Positions 1-7,758 of a DNA stretch of 64,000 bases are shown one piece after another. Every line of letters begins with the position of its first letter. Positions within the stretch are counted from its first letter, which is position 1. Both the position numbers and the translations under genes were made by a program. The notes beneath the pieces were generated by a model, which searched no databases, was not told where the DNA came from, and was given only the letters and a program-made list of their open reading frames with translations. This DNA comes from Sphingomonadales bacterium UBA7471 (GTDB lineage Bacteria > Pseudomonadota > Alphaproteobacteria > Sphingomonadales > Sphingomonadaceae), in contig DLOZ01000025.1 of the NCBI GenBank assembly GCA_002479765.1, forward strand, positions 1-64,000, given 5' to 3'.

Positions 1-200
<200 letters not shown>

Positions 201-345
201 CGCGCTTGAAGTCCCACCATCAATGACAGTGCTGACGTGTTCAGCAACGTCGATGGCGGATGATTACATCGCAACCAGATAAAATATTCCCTGCACGGGC
301 ATCGATTATAACCCAATATCACTTTATTGTGAGCGCCTGCTTCAT

Positions 346-463
346 TGCTTGGTGACCATAGCGTTTGTGACCCACCCGATCCCATCCCGAACTCGGCCGT
401 GAAACCAAACTGCGCCGATGGTACTACCGCTTAAGCGTTGGAAGAGTAGGGCGTCGCCAGGCA
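346..463 (+). rRNA. rrf: 5S ribosomal RNA
   Basis: This is a 118-base 5S rRNA. Its ends pair (TGCTTGG with CCAGGCA), and the internal block CCCGATCCCATCCCGAACTC is the conserved 5S helix II-III region. It lies between the 23S and tRNA-fMet genes, the standard alphaproteobacterial order. The spacer before it (about 201-345) shows no gene. After it, GCGATTTC at 488-495 can pair with GAAATCGC at 523-530, a possible processing stem. Confidence 0.95.
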
Positions 464-573
464 TTGCAGCCGGCGCTCATGATATAAGCGATTTCGAGCA
501 AAATCTTGTATTCTGCGGTTAAGAAATCGCGACAACATATAAAGTGTGCATTGGAAGAACCCATTCATAATTC

Positions 574-619
574 AAAAGGCGGACCGCTGTCGTTCATTCG
601 ACGGATGTCCGCCTTTTTT
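574..619 (+). terminator. Rho-independent terminator after the 5S rRNA
   Basis: AAGGCGGAC (576-584) pairs with GTCCGCCTT (607-615) and is followed by a T run (614-619). This is a strong intrinsic terminator between 5S and the tRNA, so tRNA-fMet may also need its own promoter. Confidence 0.8.
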
Positions 620-649
620 CGTTTTTGCCCCGTTGAAATATGGGGCATT

Positions 650-675
650 TTGGTGGCGCGGGATGGAGCAGCCCG
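650..675 (+). repeat. Partial copy of the tRNA-fMet 5' end
   Basis: These 26 bases are identical to 741-766. They cover the first 19 bases of the intact tRNA-fMet plus 7 bases of its leader. The flank before both copies also shares a TTGAAATAT block. After the copy the sequence departs from tRNA, so it cannot form a functional tRNA. Confidence 0.85.
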
Positions 676-678
676 CCG

Positions 679-700
679 CCGTTTTGCGAAAGCAAAACGG
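679..700 (+). other. Perfect 9 bp hairpin with GAAA tetraloop
   Basis: CCGTTTTGC (679-687) and GCAAAACGG (692-700) form a perfect 9 bp stem closed by the stable tetraloop GAAA (688-691). It sits directly after the partial tRNA copy. An A-rich stretch follows instead of T residues, so it is not a normal terminator. Its function is unknown. Confidence 0.6.
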
Positions 701-747
701 GAAACAAAAAAGGCTTCCGGGCGATTGAAATATCGCCCAGTTGGTGG

Positions 748-824
<77 letters not shown>

Positions 825-830
825 GCAAAC

Positions 831-855
831 AAGGCCCCTCACGGGGCCTTTTTTG
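831..855 (+). terminator. Terminator after tRNA-fMet
   Basis: AAGGCCCC, loop TCA, then GGGGCCTT followed by a T run. It ends the rRNA operon. Confidence 0.85.
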
Positions 856-897
856 TTGGCTGTAGCGAGGGCTGGATTTGGAGGTTGTTCAGCCGGA

Positions 898-954
898 GCA
901 ATGGCAAAGCCATTGCGGAGACCATGTGCGAAGCGCATAAATCCTACTCCCGCA
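898..954 (+). repeat. Two small hairpins followed by a copy of the tRNA-fMet 3' end
   Basis: GCAATGGC-AAA-GCCATTGC (898-916) is a perfect 8 bp hairpin. A second short one (ATGTGC-GAA-GCGCAT, 924-938) follows. Then AAATCCTACTCCCGCA (939-954) exactly repeats the 3' half of the T arm and acceptor of the tRNA (805-820), without the CCA. A displaced tRNA 3' end is the typical mark of integrase-mediated insertion at a tRNA, but no integrase gene is present here. Confidence 0.6.
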
Positions 955-993
955 CGCAAAATGCAGAAAATCGGAGAATTTTGTTACGCCTCT

Positions 994-2361
994 TTAGGCG
1001 GTACGCTCTAATGCTTCCTGTTCGACCTGTTCGCGCAGTGCGTCCGCACTGACAGAATTTGGTTCAGCTTTCCCCTCGGCAATCTTTGGCGGCTTGGCTT
1101 GCCAGTTTGTTAAATTGGCGCCAACATTTGCATGGAAATCGCTCGCCCCACTAACAAGCTCTGCGACGAAATTCTTTCGCTGCGTAAATTTCGCCCCAAG
1201 ATCCTTGGCTATTAACACGTCGAAAGACAATACTGCCATTCCAGGGTTGCCGCCTGTCGCTAGTTCGGGATCACTGCGCAGGTCTGTGAGGGAGAATTGG
1301 GTTGGCGCTGCCCGGCCCGGCCAGAACATTCTAACATAGACATCCTTTGGATTTGCATCGGCAATTTGTCGCAGAAGCCATGATAGTCGGGCTTTGGTCG
1401 ACTTGCGGTCGCCTGGCGCTTTTACGCGCATCTGAAACGACAGCACTCTTTTGCTGAGGTCCGCGCAAATGTGCACGGGTGCGGCTGCGTCCGGGATGCT
1501 CAATTGGCTGTTCAGACATTTGTCCGAAGCAAGGTCGCCGAGTGCATTTTTTATCCGCAATTGGGGGTCCGTTGCCTCGTTCCGGGTCATAACAACTTTG
1601 ACGTGGTTACCGAGCTGCCTGCTCAAAACAGTGGTAACTTGGTCGAGTGCTTGGTGCCAACAGCCGACCACTTCTTGGCTCGCTTCTGCTTTGGCGTTGA
1701 TCTGCCCGCCAGCCGAAACCGTCGAGCATAGCTGGGACCAAGCGGCTGGCATCTGATCGAATTCCTTTACGCCCGAACTTGGGTGTAGCAGGAACCTCTG
1801 AAGTTCCGAGAGGAGGATTAGCTGTTCACGGTCTTCGACCTCACCCATCTCACGAAGGAGTTGCGCTTGAGTTATGACGTACGCCCATGACCAATGGAAA
1901 AGTGAAACCTTTTTAGTAAGGTTCGCATTTACGGTTAAGGGATGATGCGTGGGTAGAGGCGTAAACTGGTTTGAGACGGTTATGATAGCGTCAACGGCAT
2001 TTAATTTTGCTAGCGCTAGATAGGCTTCGATTTGTTGGTTCGTGAGTTCGGAGGCTCCAACCTTCGCCTCGACCAACGCAGTCCATTTTGATTTGCCAAG
2101 ATTAGCGACAATTAATCCGTCTGGGCGATGTTTCGAATTCGGCAGCGGCTTCTGGAGGCTGACTTCGGTAAAGGTATCGACGCGTCCTCGGGCGCCGATT
2201 TTAATACCTAGACCGCCAAGCAAGGCGCGCCCAAACTCGGGAATATTCTCAAGACATGACAAGAAAATCGATAGCGTTCTGCCTTCTTTCGAAGTGTCCG
2301 CCAATATTGGGAAAAGGCGCGATGCTTCGCCAGCCGTTAAGATTTCCGGTAAATTCGACAT
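994..2361 (-). CDS. PD-(D/E)XK nuclease-like protein of unknown function
   Basis: This 455-residue soluble protein has no signal peptide or membrane segment. The N-terminal third contains the active-site pattern of the PD-(D/E)XK nuclease superfamily: Glu66, Pro80-Asp81-Gly82, Glu98-Ala-Lys100 and Gln109/Gln110, in the expected order and spacing. I do not recognise the remaining 300 residues. The gene stands alone on the minus strand between tRNA-fMet debris and a truncated acetyltransferase, and its base composition is visibly more AT-rich than its neighbours, which suggests horizontal acquisition. A defence or DNA-repair role is possible but is inference only. The start is the ATG that gives the longest sensible N-terminus; no strong ribosome binding site helps decide. 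Confidence 0.7.
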   Translation of the reverse strand: MSNLPEILTAGEASRLFPILADTSKEGRTLSIFLSCLENIPEFGRALLGGLGIKIGARGRVDTFTEVSLQKPLPNSKHRPDGLIVANLGKSKWTALVEAKVGASELTNQQIEAYLALAKLNAVDAIITVSNQFTPLPTHHPLTVNANLTKKVSLFHWSWAYVITQAQLLREMGEVEDREQLILLSELQRFLLHPSSGVKEFDQMPAAWSQLCSTVSAGGQINAKAEASQEVVGCWHQALDQVTTVLSRQLGNHVKVVMTRNEATDPQLRIKNALGDLASDKCLNSQLSIPDAAAPVHICADLSKRVLSFQMRVKAPGDRKSTKARLSWLLRQIADANPKDVYVRMFWPGRAAPTQFSLTDLRSDPELATGGNPGMAVLSFDVLIAKDLGAKFTQRKNFVAELVSGASDFHANVGANLTNWQAKPPKIAEGKAEPNSVSADALREQVEQEALERTA

Positions 2362-2529
2362 GTGCGTTCCCCCTGTACGTCATGAAAATTGCACAAACAC
2401 GGACACTCGGCAACAACCTTAACCAGTTGAAGCCTAGATACTAAAACTTCGAACTTAGCGTTGGCACCTTTCAGTTTCCACGATTCTTGTTGTCGTCGAA
2501 TACATAAGGTTAATCAGTTCGGTGGAAAC

Positions 2530-2703
2530 TCTGTCCAAGCCCGCGCCGCGAACGAAGCGCGGCTGTGGGTGCATGCCAGCCTGATGGCGCAGTCTGCCTT
2601 TGCCGCGGTCGGCTTTTCGGTGGTCGAACATCAGATCGTCCAGATCGGTGATCAACAATTTCAACGCGCGATGATGGAAAAGCCGCTCGTTACCCTTGTT
2701 TAA
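2530..2703 (+). pseudogene. 3' remnant of a GNAT-family N-acetyltransferase
   Basis: From about 2551 the reading frame encodes a segment typical of the C-terminus of YafP-like GNAT acetyltransferases: aromatic-HASLMAQ, then FAAVGF, VVEHQ and the closing MEKPL. The acetyl-CoA binding motif and the whole N-terminal part are missing. Upstream of about 2530 the frame runs into AT-rich accessory DNA without a convincing start. I read it as a gene beheaded by the event that placed the PD-(D/E)XK gene next to the tRNA. The 5' boundary is approximate. Confidence 0.65.
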
Positions 2704-2709
2704 GGTCGC

Positions 2710-2741
2710 CCCCTCTGCGGCCCCTGCGCCTCTGCGTGCAC
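2710..2741. repeat. Single-arm copy of a dispersed GC-rich repeat
   Basis: The minus strand reads TGCACGCAGAGGCGCAGGGG and onward, closely matching the left arm of the long hairpin at 24963-25038 (about 22 of 26 positions). It sits between the acetyltransferase remnant and the end of the next gene. Confidence 0.55.
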
Positions 2742-2742
2742 G

Positions 2743-3219
2743 TTATGATGCGGGTTTGTCAGAGCTCCATCCGTCAATGGCTACGCGCCATTTGCCGTCG
2801 GTTCCGCGCCGGAAAACGTTGATCCCTTTGCCGATGTCGGTCGTGACCGCGCCAGTTTTCTTGTCGGTGTCGGTGGCTTTGTACGTGTAACGCTCAACGG
2901 CCAAATCGCCGGTGACGGTGAAACCAAGCGAGGTTTTTTCCCACTTCGTATCATAAGCGCCGAAATATCCGCCGACCCATTCGCGCACCGCGGCCTTGCC
3001 GATGATTTCTGGCGCGCCAGGTGCCTGAAGAACGACATCGTCGGTCAGGCCCTCCATCAGCGTGTCGACATTGTTGCTGTTGATGGCCGCAACATAGCCG
3101 CCATGCGCTGCCGCCTCGATCGCCTTGATATCTACGGGCGCAGCGGGCGTTTCACCGCCGGAGCAACCGGATACGAGAAGCAACAGGGCCGGGATCGTGT
3201 ACAAAGCTTTCATCTTCAT
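2743..3219 (-). CDS. Secreted lipoprotein with NTF2-like (SnoaL/DUF4440) domain
   Basis: The 158-residue protein starts with Lys-rich MKMKAL, a hydrophobic stretch and a lipobox ending LVSGC, so it should be lipid-anchored. The rest is one NTF2-like domain: a helix around AIEAAAHGGYVAAINSNN, a middle part with VLQAPGAPEIIGK, and a C-terminal strand GKWRVAIDGW, the pattern of DUF4440/SnoaL-like proteins. Specific ligand or activity is unknown. I chose the ATG at 3219 because AGGAGGA lies just upstream on the minus strand; a longer in-frame extension to 3378 has no such site. The 310 bases between this start and the divergent amidohydrolase must hold both promoters. Confidence 0.8.
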   Translation of the reverse strand: MKMKALYTIPALLLLVSGCSGGETPAAPVDIKAIEAAAHGGYVAAINSNNVDTLMEGLTDDVVLQAPGAPEIIGKAAVREWVGGYFGAYDTKWEKTSLGFTVTGDLAVERYTYKATDTDKKTGAVTTDIGKGINVFRRGTDGKWRVAIDGWSSDKPAS

Positions 3220-3529
3220 TCTCCTCCTTTCGCCGTCGACAGCGCCGATACTCCTAAAGGCGAAGACGTTGCGGCGCACTCTCATATGCGCAATTTTTAC
3301 GGCACCTTGGCCGCTTAAGTGCGTCATAAAGAAGATGTTTAACAGTCGCCTCAATCCCCCATTCGGTAAAGTGAACAATTGTAACGATGGCCCATCGGCG
3401 ACCTGCCGCCGCCGAAACCGCCCCGTCGTTTGTAGAAAATAACCCGTTCCCCATCGAAGCTGCGGCTTCCCGCTTGCCCTTGGCCGCTAGGCATGACAGC
3501 AAGGACAAAATGGCAGGGGATCCCCGAAA
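3220..3529. other. Divergent intergenic region
   Basis: This is 310 bases between two divergent genes. Apart from the AGGAGGA site next to the lipoprotein start and a GGGGATCCCC palindrome about 10 bases before the amidohydrolase ATG, I see no RNA gene, repeat or convincing operator. Confidence 0.4.
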
Positions 3530-6500
3530 ATGACACATTATCTAAAGACCATCTTGCTGCTGGGTGCAGCGACCATTCCGGCATCGGCATTTGCGCAAGC
3601 TGCTGCTCCGGCCGCCGTTCCGGCCGCTGCGCCTGCTGCTGCGGAAGAGAAAGCGCCCAAATGGGATGTCGCGGCGCCCCCCGGCCTGACCGTCCGCCAG
3701 ATTGCGATCGACACCGACGAGGGTTCGTGGATGAACCTCGACGTCAGCCCCGATGGCCGGACCATCGCGTTCGATCTGCTGGGTGACATCTACACCATGC
3801 CCGTCACCGGCGGCACGCCGACCCGCATTGCTGAAGGCTTGCCCTTCGAAACCCAGCCGCGCTTTTCCCCCGATGGAACGCGCATTGCCTTTACCTCGGA
3901 CCGGGGCGGCGGCGACAATATCTGGATCATGAACCGCGACGGCTCCGACAAACGGCAGATGAGCAAAGAGGATTTCCGCTTGCTCAATCAACCCAGCTGG
4001 AGCCCCGATGGCCGCTTCATCGCCGCCAAGAAGCATTTCACCACGGGTCGTTCGCTCGGCACCGGCGAAGTCTGGCTTTACCATGTGTCGGGCGGCGCAG
4101 GGGTTCAGCTGGTGAAGAAGCCCAATGAGCAGCATCAGAAGGAATTGGGCGAACCCATCTTCGCGCCCGATGGCAAGCATATTTATTACACGCGCAACAT
4201 CACGCCCGGGCCCATCTTCCAATATGCGCAGGATTCCAACGGCCAGCTTTTCGACATTGAAAGCTATGAGATTGAAACCGGCAAAACCGAAACCGCCGTG
4301 TCCGGTGTCGGTGGTTCGGTGCGCCCAACGCCCTCACCCGATGGTAAGAAAATCGCCTTCGTCCGCCGCGAACGGACCCAGTCAAAACTCTATGTGAAAG
4401 ATTTGGACACCGGCGAAGAGCGCAAGATTTATGATGCGCTCGACCAAGATGTGCAGGAAACATGGGCCGTCACCGGCGTCTATCCGAATATGGATTGGTC
4501 GCCCGACAGCAAGACCATTTATTTCTGGGCGGGCGGCAAGATGCGCAAGGTCGATTGGCCGAGCGGAGCATCGAGCGAAATCCCGTTCCGCATTTCGGAC
4601 ACACGCGATGTCATCGACCCGCCGCGCCCGCCGATTGAAGTCGCGCCTGCGGAGTTCCAGACACACATGCCACGCGGCGTGGTTACCTCGCCCGATGGCC
4701 GGACCGTCTTGTTTGAAACCATGGGTAAGCTCTGGGTCAAGCCTGTGGCAGGCGGGGCGGCAAAGCGTTTAACCACGTCTGACACGGCGATGGAGGCATA
4801 TCCCACATGGTCGCGCGATGGGAAGACCATCGCCTTTGTGAACTGGACCGATAAGGGCCTTGGCCATATTCAGGTCGTGGGCGCATCGGGTGGCAGGGCG
4901 AAAAATGTGACGGCGCAATCTGGCCATTATGCGCGTCCCCGTTTCTCACCCGACGGCAAGACGATCGTATTTGAAAAGCAGGAAGGCGGCGGTCTGACCT
5001 CGCCCTTGCGTTCGGATCAGCCGGGCATTTACCGCATAGCCACGACAGGCGGCAATGCTGTTCGCGTTACCGAAAGTGGAACCACGCCGCATTTCGCTGC
5101 CAGCAACGACCGGATTTTCTATACCGAATCCGGCGCCAATAAACGCCTGCTCGTCAGTGTCGACCTGAACGGTGAAGCCAAGCGCAATCATGCCAGCGGC
5201 GAGCTGACGACCATTTATGAAGTATCGCCGGACGGGAACAATTTTGCCTTCCGTCAAAACTATGAAGCATTTGTGATGCCATTGATGCCCGGCACGCAGG
5301 AAGTCACGGCGTCGTCATCGGGCAGCGCGCTTCCCGTGGTGAAGGTCAGCAAGGGCGGTGCCGATTATATGCATTGGAGCCGCAATGGCGATGCATTGCA
5401 TTGGGCACTTGGCCCTACGCTATACACCGCACAAACCAGCACATTTTACCCCAATGGCCCGCTGGCGAAAGACGCCAAGCCCGTCAAATTTGCGCCGCCG
5501 AAAGACGGCATCTCGCTTTCAATGACGGTGAAGTCGGACCGTCCGACTGGCCTCGTCGCCTTCACCGGCGCGCGGGTCGTGACCATGGCGGACAAGGATG
5601 GCGGGATCATCGACAATGCCGTCATCTTGGTGGAAAATGACCGGATCAAAGCCGTCGGCAAGGCGGGAGACTTCCCGATCCCTGCGGGCGCAAAGACCGT
5701 GGATGTTACCGGCAAGACCATTATTCCGGGTCTTGTTGATGCCCACGCCCATGGTCCGCATGGTGTCGATGAAATGACACCGCAGCAAAACTGGGTAAAT
5801 ATGCTCAACCTCGCCATGGGTATCACCACGCGGCACGATCCATCCAGCAGCGCCGCGACGGTTTTCCCAGCGCTGGAAATGCAGCGTGCGGGCCTGATTG
5901 TCGGGCCGCGTTCTTTCTCCACGGGTGAGATTGTGTACGGCGCAAAATCCGCTGATGTGTATGCCGAAATCAATAGCCTTGATGATGCCCTTGCGCATGT
6001 CCGGCGGTTGAAGGCGCAAGGTGCGCACAGCGTCAAAAACTATAACCAGCCGCGCCGTGAACAGCGTCAGCAAGTTGTGGCCGCCGCGCTTCAGGAAAAT
6101 ATGCGTTCGGTGGCGGAAGGCGGTTCGCTGTTCGGCATGGACATGAACCTGATTGCCGATGGCAACACCACCGTTGAGCATAATGTCCCGCTCGACATTT
6201 TCTACGGCGACGTGCTTCAGTTCTTCTCCAAATCGAAGGTGGGGTACACCCCGACCCTTGTCGTGACCTATGGCGGCCCCGCCGGCGATCCCTATTGGCG
6301 CGCACATACCGATGTGTTCCGTCATCCGTTGATGGCCAAGCATTATCCGCCGACCGAGCTTGCGGCGAACAACGCACGCCGCGAGATCGCGCCTGAGGAA
6401 GACTATGTTGACGATAACAGCGCGCGTGAGGCACATAAGCTTGCCAAGCTTGGCGTGCCTGTCTCCATCGGTGCGCATGGCCAGGAAGCGGGTATCGCGG

Positions 6501-6787
6501 CGCATTGGGAACTCTGGTCGTTCGTGCGCGGTGGCATGTCGCCAATTGAGGCATTGGCCGCAGGCACAATCGAGTCCGCCCGTTCGCTGGGCTATGACAA
6601 GGATGTTGGCTCCATCGCCGCAGGCAAGCTTGCCGACCTCGTCATTCTCGACGCCGACCCAAGCGCGGATATCCGCAATTCGGACAAGGTCGCCAAGGTT
6701 ATGGTCGGTGGCCGTTTATATGATGCGGCCACGCTGAACGAAGAAGTCACCGGCACACGCAAACGCATGCCTTATTATTGGGAATGA
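3530..6787 (+). CDS. Secreted amidohydrolase with N-terminal TolB/WD40-like beta-propeller
   Basis: The 1085-residue exported protein begins with a signal peptide (cleavage likely after ASAFA) and an Ala/Pro-rich linker. Residues about 60-680 carry repeated propeller units of the form SPDG/SRDGKxIAF, as in TolB and the prolyl-oligopeptidase family. The C-terminal third is an amidohydrolase TIM barrel with the metal motif His739-Ala-His741, a later VEHN, and SIGAHGQ near residue 980, ending in the composite-domain strand ADLVILDADPSADI. The architecture is that of large periplasmic amidohydrolases common in sphingomonads and related to imidazolonepropionase/prolidase-type enzymes. The substrate, perhaps a peptide or amino-acid derivative, cannot be read from the sequence. 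The gene stands alone. Confidence 0.88.
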   Translation: MTHYLKTILLLGAATIPASAFAQAAAPAAVPAAAPAAAEEKAPKWDVAAPPGLTVRQIAIDTDEGSWMNLDVSPDGRTIAFDLLGDIYTMPVTGGTPTRIAEGLPFETQPRFSPDGTRIAFTSDRGGGDNIWIMNRDGSDKRQMSKEDFRLLNQPSWSPDGRFIAAKKHFTTGRSLGTGEVWLYHVSGGAGVQLVKKPNEQHQKELGEPIFAPDGKHIYYTRNITPGPIFQYAQDSNGQLFDIESYEIETGKTETAVSGVGGSVRPTPSPDGKKIAFVRRERTQSKLYVKDLDTGEERKIYDALDQDVQETWAVTGVYPNMDWSPDSKTIYFWAGGKMRKVDWPSGASSEIPFRISDTRDVIDPPRPPIEVAPAEFQTHMPRGVVTSPDGRTVLFETMGKLWVKPVAGGAAKRLTTSDTAMEAYPTWSRDGKTIAFVNWTDKGLGHIQVVGASGGRAKNVTAQSGHYARPRFSPDGKTIVFEKQEGGGLTSPLRSDQPGIYRIATTGGNAVRVTESGTTPHFAASNDRIFYTESGANKRLLVSVDLNGEAKRNHASGELTTIYEVSPDGNNFAFRQNYEAFVMPLMPGTQEVTASSSGSALPVVKVSKGGADYMHWSRNGDALHWALGPTLYTAQTSTFYPNGPLAKDAKPVKFAPPKDGISLSMTVKSDRPTGLVAFTGARVVTMADKDGGIIDNAVILVENDRIKAVGKAGDFPIPAGAKTVDVTGKTIIPGLVDAHAHGPHGVDEMTPQQNWVNMLNLAMGITTRHDPSSSAATVFPALEMQRAGLIVGPRSFSTGEIVYGAKSADVYAEINSLDDALAHVRRLKAQGAHSVKNYNQPRREQRQQVVAAALQENMRSVAEGGSLFGMDMNLIADGNTTVEHNVPLDIFYGDVLQFFSKSKVGYTPTLVVTYGGPAGDPYWRAHTDVFRHPLMAKHYPPTELAANNARREIAPEEDYVDDNSAREAHKLAKLGVPVSIGAHGQEAGIAAHWELWSFVRGGMSPIEALAAGTIESARSLGYDKDVGSIAAGKLADLVILDADPSADIRNSDKVAKVMVGGRLYDAATLNEEVTGTRKRMPYYWE

Positions 6788-6814
6788 GTTCAGCCGGGTG
6801 AGCGCAATTTTCTG

Positions 6815-6836
6815 GCCCGGGCAAATAGGCCCGGGC
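6815..6836 (+). terminator. Possible terminator hairpin
   Basis: Two copies of the palindrome GCCCGGGC (6815-6822 and 6829-6836) pair around the loop AAATAG. No T run follows, so it is a weak or Rho-assisted terminator for the amidohydrolase gene. Confidence 0.45.
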
Positions 6837-6945
6837 TGGAAAATGGTTCAAACATCTCGTCCGCGCTTTCGTGATCTAGCGCGGCTACTTATCCCAAATC
6901 ACTTCAGGACAAAAAAGCTGACTCCACATCCATGAAAAATGGAGT

Positions 6946-7758
6946 ATGGAACAAAGCATGAACAAAAAGCCGAATCACATACAGCCGACTCTATCGGCTG
7001 GTGCGTTTCCATCTGTGCAAGGAATGTGGAAGCAATACCAGTCGGATGCCGCGCAATCATTACTGCCTACAGGTGCGCCTTATGTCGACGAACGGCTGCG
7101 CGGTGGCATAACGCAGGCAGGACTGCATGAATTTTTTGGCGGCGCAAAAGCTGACTCCCATGCCGCAGCTGCCTTTGCGCTTTTGCTGGCATGGCGGCTG
7201 CCGCAAAGCGATGCCGCTATCTTCTGGATATCAGGGGACAAGGAACGCCAGACATCGGGTCGCCTCTACCCTTATGGGCTGTCGGCAATGGGCGGCGACC
7301 CCGCGCGCATGTTGCTGGTCCAGACAGCCGATTTGCGCGATGCCTTGCGGGCTGCAGCGGATGCCATCCGGTCGAAAGCCGCGAGCGCGGTCATATTGGA
7401 AACGCACGGCAATGCCCGGTTGGTGGATTTGACCTCGACCCGTCGGCTTGCCTTGGCTGCGGCGGAGACAGGGGTGCTGGCCCTGCTTGTGCGCGGGGAT
7501 GCGGTGCCGATGCCCAGTGCGGCGCGCACACGCTGGCGGATATGTTCTGCGCCCTCTGCGCCATTGCCGGGAAACGCCCCGGGCCTTCCGACTTTTGACA
7601 TTAGCCTGCTGCGCCATCGCGGTGGCACGGCTCCTTTTGCGGCAAGAGTGACTTGGGATCATGCAACACGAAGCTTTTTTGACGCGCCGCTATCTGGCGG
7701 TCTTTCTGCCATTGTTACCGACACAAAGACTGGTCCGGCATCGCGGCAGCGCGCCTGA
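6946..7758 (+). CDS. imuA: ImuA, RecA-like accessory protein of the mutasome
   Basis: A 270-residue protein matching ImuA (SulA/RecA-like family). It has the LPTGAPYVDERLRGG region, the GLHEFFG motif that follows in ImuA proteins, and a RecA-fold core up to about residue 190. ImuA works with ImuB and DnaE2 in DNA-damage-induced mutagenesis. It opens a three-gene operon: imuB overlaps its 3' end by about 98 bases and dnaE2 overlaps imuB. A LexA box covers the first codons (6949-6963). Two in-frame ATGs (6946 and 6958) are possible and neither has a clear ribosome binding site, so the start is uncertain. Confidence 0.9.
   Translation: MEQSMNKKPNHIQPTLSAGAFPSVQGMWKQYQSDAAQSLLPTGAPYVDERLRGGITQAGLHEFFGGAKADSHAAAAFALLLAWRLPQSDAAIFWISGDKERQTSGRLYPYGLSAMGGDPARMLLVQTADLRDALRAAADAIRSKAASAVILETHGNARLVDLTSTRRLALAAAETGVLALLVRGDAVPMPSAARTRWRICSAPSAPLPGNAPGLPTFDISLLRHRGGTAPFAARVTWDHATRSFFDAPLSGGLSAIVTDTKTGPASRQRA
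6949..6963 (-). promoter_or_regulatory. LexA box (SOS operator)
   Basis: GAAC-N7-GAAC on the plus strand is GTTC-N7-GTTC on the minus strand, exactly the direct-repeat LexA site of Alphaproteobacteria. It is the only match I found upstream of the imuA-imuB-dnaE2 operon, a known LexA target. It overlaps the likely start codon rather than lying in the promoter. Confidence 0.75.

Noticed and set aside
5519..6505. Long minus-strand frame opposite the amidohydrolase gene
   Set aside because: It lies fully antisense to a clearly conserved domain, has no recognisable motif, and comes from the high GC third-position bias.
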